64,000 nucleotides of DNA from Paraconiothyrium sp. Pb-2020 (taxonomy: Eukaryota > Ascomycota > Dothideomycetes > Pleosporales > Didymosphaeriaceae). Made by a program: the position numbers and the translations under genes. The notes beneath the pieces were generated by a model that worked only from the letters and a program-made list of their open reading frames with translations, was not told the origin of the DNA and did not search any database. The stretch lies in NCBI GenBank assembly GCA_022419385.1, contig JAJUBI010000002.1, forward strand, positions 1 through 64,000, read 5' to 3'. Shown here one piece after another: positions 58,589-64,000 of this stretch; the first letter of the stretch is position 1, and the number at the start of each line of letters is the position of its first letter.

Positions 58589-59353
58589 ATTCTCGGGCCC
58601 CGTCAGGATTTGTGCGCCAAGAGTGCGACAAGGGTTTCGTCTGTGATGTGCATTCGACTGCCTCTCGCCGCATCACAAATGACAAGGGATCAACAGAAAG
58701 TTAGCATAAATTTGCACATGGTAGTACCAGTCCAAGAGGTCATGATGTGAGAGCTTCGAGGACAGGAGGTGAAGGATATCTGCCCAGTTGGCATGAACAA
58801 GGGATGTCAATGCCAAGCATCTCGGGTCGGGCTCCGATGGCTTTAAGTTAATGCAGCCCCCACAGGGGCCCACTTTCCACACCAGCCATCTTCCATGTAG
58901 GCTCTCCAGTACACCATGAGCTGCGAGGAAAGAAGTCGCAGAGTTACTACCTCACTGAAATGAAGTCCTTTAATCCCATCAGTTCGATCCGTATAGGTAC
59001 GCATCCCATTTGCTCAGGACCACGACAGCCTTTCTCGGTCTTTCATACGACGCAGGCGTAAGTGATACAGCAGAGCCGCCGTCACGGTCACACACCATTA
59101 GCTAGGTAGTATACGACCTAGCGTACCAGCATCAACTGTGTGACAAATGAGATGCATGTAACCGATTTCAATTTCTCCAGCCTCCAATAAGCAGCGGGTC
59201 GCAGCAAGGGGAAGGTGGTTTAAAGCACCTCTAGAGCTACGTTTAATGAGTGGACCTGTCTACGCCATCTATCCACAGTCCATGTTCTACCTAGCTGATT
59301 GTAATCGACAGATTGTATCAGCTTGACTCTCTCATGCCAGCGACATGTCGTCC
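58589..59353. other. Convergent intergenic region, no gene seen
   Basis: 765 bp between the decarboxylase and P450 3' ends. Open frames are short and lack domains. Confidence 0.55.
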
Positions 59354-60993
59354 TCAAAAACCTAGAATCTCGTGCAACCTGATATCAGCTTTCCGCTTCT
59401 CTGTTGCCATGTTCTCACTGCTTCGCCGTGGGATGAAGTCCACGTTTAACTTCTTGGGTCGAGATGCAACACCGAAGATGAAGCCAGTGCGGGGGTCCGT
59501 ATCCAGCGGGCCTGTCGCCTTGAAGTCGAAAGCCCAGATGACCTGCGACATGACCAGCTCCATCTGCTGGAAGAAGAAGTCTTTGCCCGGACATTCCCTG
59601 CGACCAAAGCCAAAAGTATATACCGCTTTGCGATTAAGGGAGGGAGCGCCTTCCTTGATACCAAGCGGATGCTTCACATAGCGCTCGGGATCGAAGACCT
59701 CGGGGTTCTCGTAGTACGTTGGATCGCGCTGGATGGTCCACACATTGGTCATGACTGTGGTTCCCTTGGGAATACGATAGCCGCGTACGAAAGTGACCTC
59801 TTCTGTCTCGCGTGGGAGAATGATGGGCGTGGTTGGATGGCAACGTAGTACTTCCAAGACTACAGCATGCAAATACGGCAGATCATCGCGATTGATCATC
59901 TCAGGCATGGGCTGATCTTCGCCTTTGCCGAATACCGAGTCGATTTCGGCCTGAAGTTTGCGCAATACCTTAGGGTACTTGGTCAAATATAGTACGATCG
60001 TCTCGAAGGTTGCAACGGTGGACGCGAAGCCGGCATCGCTGAGACGTGTCAGTTCCCACCTTTCACAGAGGAAAAGCAAAGACTCAGGGAAGGGGAGACC
60101 TACAGCAAGCCACCCATCATCATTGTGATTTCCGTCTCCGTCATACGATGGTCAGGATCCGTGTTGGGGTCCACAGAATCGCTGAGCAGCTTCGGTATGA
60201 TGGCGTGGTATGAGCCGGTGGCACCGTGATGTTGCTTGGCCACGTCCATGACCTTGTTGTACGCGTTTAGCACCTGCTTGCGTACGGTCGGCGCATGTCT
60301 CTTCCAGGCTGCGAACCTGGCAGGCACCCAACGAAGAAGAGGAATGATGTCGGCCGCACGAGAGACCATGATGTCTTCGAGGTCAATGGTCATCTGATGG
60401 TAATCGTGAACGTATTGCCGACCGAAGTGTTCGACAGGCGCGCCGGTAATTTGCGAAGTCTGCACTTCCAAGGCCCATTCTGCCAGGTCATCCGACCAGT
60501 CCCCTTTCGCATTGTATATGGCATTGACGAGGCGCATTCCTATTGCTTTGGCCATGGGAACCAGATCTAGGAGTCCGCGGCCGACCATGTATTCCTTGGT
60601 GACCGCACGGAGCTTCATAGCCCAGTCATCACGCATGAACACCGGATGGATATGCCTGCCCTCTGGGATCACATGCTCCTGAGAGACGTATCGCGGTGGT
60701 CGAGAAGCCATACTCATGCCCTGTTTAACGATGAGGTCCTGCACGAGACCAGAATCGTGTAGGACGACAGCAAATTTCGTGCCAAGTCTCAGCCCGACGA
60801 TGGGGCCATATTGCTTAGACCAGTCATTGAACGTGAGATACGGCAAGCCCTCGTCGATTTGGTGTAGGTTACCAATGATTGGAAGAGGCGTGGGACCAGG
60901 AGGGAAATCCTTTGGGCGTCTCTGCGAGAAAAAGAGCCACCCCAGTGCCGTAATGAAGGTTGTGGTGAGAATTACAACAATTGGCGAATCCAT
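59354..60993 (-). CDS. Cytochrome P450 monooxygenase
   Basis: Exons 60,104-60,993 and 59,354-60,038 give 524 aa. I prefer the ATG at 60,993 since it directly starts the membrane anchor (IVVILTTTFITALGWLFF) followed by the proline-rich hinge FPPGPTPLPIIGNLHQ. Conserved P450 elements are the I-helix region around residue 295 (MMMGGLLDAGFASTV, with an unusual A/GGx(D/E)T core), ExxR at E359-VL-R362, DPERY, and the heme loop FGFGRRECPG with C446. By position it is the only P450 of the cluster. In the cladofulvin pathway a P450 (ClaM) couples anthraquinone monomers, so dimerisation or hydroxylation is a reasonable hypothesis. It shares a promoter with the scytalone-dehydratase-like gene. Confidence 0.93.
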
Positions 60994-61387
60994 GCTGCAG
61001 TGTAAGATGTCATAGAGGATTTGTATCCTCTGTTGGAGGCGTACCATGCTGTTTTTCGGACTGATATATATATCTTCCACCCTGCAGCTCTATCAACCTC
61101 CCGAGCCTCTTTCTCGCGGACATGGTATGTACGCGTTGCAAGACTCCACCCTGGGATCCCGTTACGGCGCCGGGAGAGCCTCGTGGGTGACATTCCGCTC
61201 GGGTGACTGACGATTGGCCAATACTTCGGGCTTAACAATCACGCGAATGAGGCCGTTTCCCCGATAGCGAACGAACATGCCCTTTGAGGCGAGTCTCAGT
61301 ATCTTAAAAAGCGTTGAGCACACGGAAAGACCATAGCTTATCAATCACAGATCCATTTTCAAGAAACATCACTTCTCTAACGATACA
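60994..61387. promoter_or_regulatory. Divergent promoter, P450 / dehydratase-like gene
   Basis: 394 bp between the two starts. A TATA-like run GATATATATATC lies at about 61,062-61,074, roughly 70 bp upstream of the P450 start. A self-complementary CGGCGCCG lies near 61,166. No perfect AflR-type site was found. Confidence 0.5.
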
Positions 61388-61999
61388 ATGACAAGTAAAC
61401 CGACAAAACCGGTAACCCCAGAAGGTCAGTTTCGACGCCAATGAGCTCCTGCATCCCCGCTACTGCCATGCTCACACTATGTTGTAGATGCCCTCGGCTG
61501 CCAGGTAGCCATGTTCGAATGGGCTGAGAGCTACGACACTAAGGACTGGGACCGCTTCCTCCGAAATGCTACGCCGACCCTTCATGTGAGATTTCCTTGT
61601 CCCCAAACAAGAGTAGCCAGAACGCTGACGAAGCATTAGATCGATTATCGTCACTTCATGGACAAGTACTGGGAGGCCATTCCCGCCGAGGAGTTCATAG
61701 CTATGGTGAATGGCCCGGGTTTTTTGGGAAACCCGCGCATCAAGTCATCGCACTTTGTGGGCGCCTCCAAGTATGTCTACGAGAAGGAAGATTATATCAT
61801 CGGCACGCACCAGATGCGCGTGGCGCATCAGAGGTACGTGGATGATGCGTTGACAGAGGTTCAGCGCAGAGGTCATGCTTCGGGCAATTGTCAGGTTCAT
61901 TATCGCAAGGTCGATGGTGTTTGGAAATGGGCAGGTCTTTTGCCTGGCATCCGCTTCAAGGAGCACGAGTTTGACAAGATCTTCTACACCGAGGACTAG
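61388..61999 (+). CDS. Scytalone dehydratase-like protein (MdpB/ClaB type)
   Basis: Exons 61,388-61,424, 61,488-61,585 and 61,640-61,999 give 164 aa. The fold is SnoaL/NTF2-like, and the family match is strong: [67 protein letters not shown]. All active-site positions known from rice-blast scytalone dehydratase are present with a constant shift of two: Y28, D29, Y48, H83, H108. In anthraquinone pathways the MdpB-type enzyme dehydrates the reduced emodin intermediate, giving the deoxygenated chrysophanol skeleton. A melanin role is less likely in this context. Confidence 0.93.
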
Positions 62000-62295
62000 A
62001 TTATTGGGCAGAGATCAATGGCGTCGAGCTATAGCGTAAGAGTCGTAGCGATAGAACCATGTCGGTACTTAGGTAGCGTGGCGTTTGTGCCCCGGTAAAA
62101 TCAAACATCGCGTAACCGCGGACCGGCTATTATCTACAATCTTTATACCTTGCTCATCAACCCCCCGAGGAACATACTCCCGCCCCGAAGCTAGCAATCT
62201 TTACGTGCCTAATGGATGTAGAATGTACCTCGATATATTAAGCAAGATGACAGCCTCGCATGGATGGCCGTCCTCCTCCACCAGCACAAGGAACG
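62000..62295. promoter_or_regulatory. Promoter region of the NmrA-fold gene
   Basis: About 300 bp between tandem genes. No distinct motif is claimed. Confidence 0.35.
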
Positions 62296-63105
62296 ATGAC
62301 CAGTACTACCACTTACGCCGTCTTGGGGTCTACAGGGAATTGTGGCTCCGCGAACATCGAAATCCTATCAAAGAGGCCAGACGCCCGCGTCCACGCATAC
62401 TGTCGTAATCGCTCCAAGCTCCTGAAGCGGTTTCCCACTATTGGCGACAACAAGCGCGTCGAGATTTTTGAAGGGAATCTACATGATGTCGACTTGATAG
62501 CCTCATGCATTCGCGGCTGTGCGGCAGTTTTCTTGTGCGTCTCGACTAACGACAACGTACCGTTCTGTCGATTGTCCGAGGATTCCGCAGCAGTCGTAAT
62601 CAAAGCCCTCCGAGGTCTGAAGAAGGAGTCGGAAAGCACTGGGAAACCCGTGAAGCTACCAAAAGTCATTCTTCTATCCTCCGGCACGGTCGACGAGCGC
62701 TTCTCTCGCCACGTTCCTCGCCTCCTGCTGCCGATCCTGCTCCGCTCGGCTTCATACGTCTACCAAGATCTGATCAATACGGAGAAGCTGCTCGACCAAG
62801 AAAAGAGTTGGCTCACATCGGTCTACATGAAGCCAGGTGCATTGTCGGTTGACGAGCCGCGTGGCTACGCCCTCAGTCTCGATGAGCAGACCGGCCCGAC
62901 GGCTTATCTGGACCTGGCGGCCGCCATGGTCGAAGTGGCCGACGATACAAGCGGACAGTATGACGGCAAGAGCGTCAGCATGGTGTGTACCAATGGGCCA
63001 GCAAAGTTTCCGTCAGGTACTCCATTGTGCATTGTCACGGGTCTTTTGAGACACTACTTCCCCTGGCTGCATCCGTATCTGCCTCTTGATACCGGCCCGC
63101 GGTGA
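62296..63105 (+). CDS. NmrA-fold NAD(P)H oxidoreductase (AflX/MdpK-like)
   Basis: A single exon encodes 269 aa from the ATG at 62,296, which directly precedes the first beta strand (TTTYAVLGSTGNCGSANIEIL). An in-frame ATG 36 bp upstream is also possible. GSTGNCG is the GxTGxxG dinucleotide-binding loop, and YCRNRSKL after beta 2 fits NADPH. Later segments VFLCVSTNDNVP and VILLSSGTVD are typical of atypical SDRs of the NmrA group, including AflX (OrdB) and MdpK. Such proteins assist the oxidative or reductive remodelling around versicolorin A and emodin. Placed right after the scytalone-dehydratase-like gene on the same strand, it probably acts in the same deoxygenation step. Confidence 0.85.
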   Translation: MTSTTTYAVLGSTGNCGSANIEILSKRPDARVHAYCRNRSKLLKRFPTIGDNKRVEIFEGNLHDVDLIASCIRGCAAVFLCVSTNDNVPFCRLSEDSAAVVIKALRGLKKESESTGKPVKLPKVILLSSGTVDERFSRHVPRLLLPILLRSASYVYQDLINTEKLLDQEKSWLTSVYMKPGALSVDEPRGYALSLDEQTGPTAYLDLAAAMVEVADDTSGQYDGKSVSMVCTNGPAKFPSGTPLCIVTGLLRHYFPWLHPYLPLDTGPR

Positions 63106-63689
63106 GTTCTAGCTAAAGAGGTTACGGTCCAAGTGTTGGTCTACCTGGGAAGAACGAGCGTATACGACTCCATCTCGGATGCGAAAGAACGTATTTAGAA
63201 TTTGGGACAAAGAATAGAATTACATTCATCTTTGAAATAACTTTGCCTGTTACGCTGAGTTCACGATCATATACAGCGTTCTTGCACGTATACAGAAATA
63301 GTTGCATGCAGAGTTTTGGCTGCCACATACCATAAGGTGCAATATTTACCTCACGCCCTCTAACTCAAAAAATTGCGCCATTTGGCGCAACATGAAAATC
63401 ATGTACTACACAACGAGTAAAGCGAAAGTGCAGCTCATGTGACTTTACACTGCCGTAAGCCAAGGTAAAATACTTCGCCTGAGGAATCGGGTCGGGGAGT
63501 AGTTAGTAGCTTCAAAGAATCCACCGATGGACGCGAGTGCCCGAAGAGGCAAGTGTACTTCTTTCGGCACTATCCAATGCTTACATTTCCTCAGGCTGAA
63601 CCACATTATTAATAAGCGTTTTCGCAGCAGCCTTGGGAACCACAATACACCATCAACACCTCCCACCTAATTCTTGGAATTCAGCAACC
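63106..63689. other. Intergenic region
   Basis: 584 bp without a gene. It contains a perfect short palindrome at 63,373-63,390 about 300 bp before the RidA-like start. Confidence 0.5.
63373..63390. promoter_or_regulatory. Perfect 18-bp palindromic motif
   Basis: TTGCGCCATTTGGCGCAA has two perfect 8-bp arms around TT, set in A/T-rich flanks. It could be a dyad binding site of the RidA-like gene's promoter. Function unknown. Confidence 0.4.
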
Positions 63690-64000
63690 ATGCCTTCTCA
63701 GCGGAACGCAATCAACTCAGACAAAGTGTCCAAGCACGAGGCTAAATCGAGCCATGTTATCCGTGCTGGCGGACTGCTACATGTAACTGGCTGGATGGGC
63801 GATGTGCCAGAGACGGGGAAAATCATCGAGTGTGGCATTGAGGCACAAGCGGTACGTTACCTGAAAACCTCCCCTCACATACTCCGACGGTCACATGGAA
63901 AACTCCATGCTGATTGATATACCAAAAGGATCAAACATTCAAGAATATTGCTGCTTGTCTCGAAGCTGCTGGTTCCAGCATGGATAAAGTGGTGAACAGG
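63690..64000 (+). CDS. RidA/YjgF-family protein, partial (runs off the window)
   Basis: Exon 1 is 63,690-63,851 and exon 2 starts at 63,929, with an AAAAG acceptor. The 78 residues seen include HVIRAGGLLHVTGWMGDVPETG, IECGIEAQA and then DQTFKNIAACLEAAGSSMDKVV, the usual core of the RidA (reactive imine/enamine deaminase) fold, which forms trimers. The C-terminal part with the family's conserved Arg lies beyond 64,000. Location at the right edge of the cluster makes membership uncertain; RidA-like proteins do occur in fungal biosynthetic clusters. Confidence 0.82.

Noticed and set aside
1..64000. CRISPR arrays, rRNA or tRNA genes
   Set aside because: No regularly spaced repeats of that kind and no rRNA or cloverleaf signature noticed; the tRNA check was by eye only.

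Overview
The window is nuclear DNA of a filamentous ascomycete. The genes carry short introns (about 50-145 nt) with GTRNGT-like donors. The first 22.4 kb is an AT-rich block whose repeats show C-to-T/G-to-A decay of the kind left by repeat-induced point mutation (RIP). The gene set is that of a fungal anthraquinone cluster. Its composition resembles the monodictyphenone (mdp), geodin (ged) and cladofulvin (cla) clusters, so a Dothideomycete such as a Mycosphaerellaceae relative is plausible. The species cannot be fixed from the sequence alone.

Layout. 1-22,390: RIP-degraded isochore with a solo LTR (4405-4815, minus), a dead RecQ-type helicase (about 11.2-12.45 kb, minus) and a complete but dead Ty3/gypsy retrotransposon (13,809-20,599) with 416-bp LTRs. 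22.4-26.6 kb: three intact genes (beta-lactamase-like hydrolase, cupin-like protein, extended NAD(P)-binding protein). 27.1-34.4 kb: a gene graveyard with remnants of a NACHT NTPase, a flavin monooxygenase, a coiled-coil protein, a possible MADS-like fragment and a patatin-like phospholipase, plus a small RIP patch. 34.7-63.1 kb: the core cluster. 63.7 kb to the end: the start of a RidA-like gene.

How the genes fit together (inference from family knowledge). A thioesterase-less non-reducing PKS (37,025-43,267; 13 exons, 1800 aa; SAT-KS-AT-PT-ACP) would build the octaketide, and a discrete metallo-beta-lactamase thioesterase (34,725-35,925) would release it as atrochrysone carboxylic acid. An EthD-type decarboxylase (57,907-58,588) and a DUF1772 anthrone oxygenase (49,779-50,347) would lead to emodin. 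A naphthol/versicolorin-reductase-type SDR (50,796-51,722), a scytalone-dehydratase-like protein (61,388-61,999) and an AflX/MdpK-like NmrA-fold oxidoreductase (62,296-63,105) form the set known to deoxygenate emodin toward chrysophanol. A P450 (59,354-60,993), a glutathione S-transferase (44,413-45,232) and an MFS exporter (55,247-57,146) would tailor and export the product. An AflR-like Zn2Cys6 activator (48,220-49,584) and an AflS/AflJ-like co-activator (53,148-54,463) would control the cluster. Most pairs are divergent and share promoters.

The cluster is invaded by mobile DNA. There is an un-RIPped solo LTR with a perfect 5-bp target duplication and a tandemly duplicated 3' end (45,441-46,032), and two inverted copies of a Tc1/mariner-like MITE (46,068-46,223; 52,122-52,274). 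One cluster SDR (46,433-47,402) appears broken by two frameshifts.
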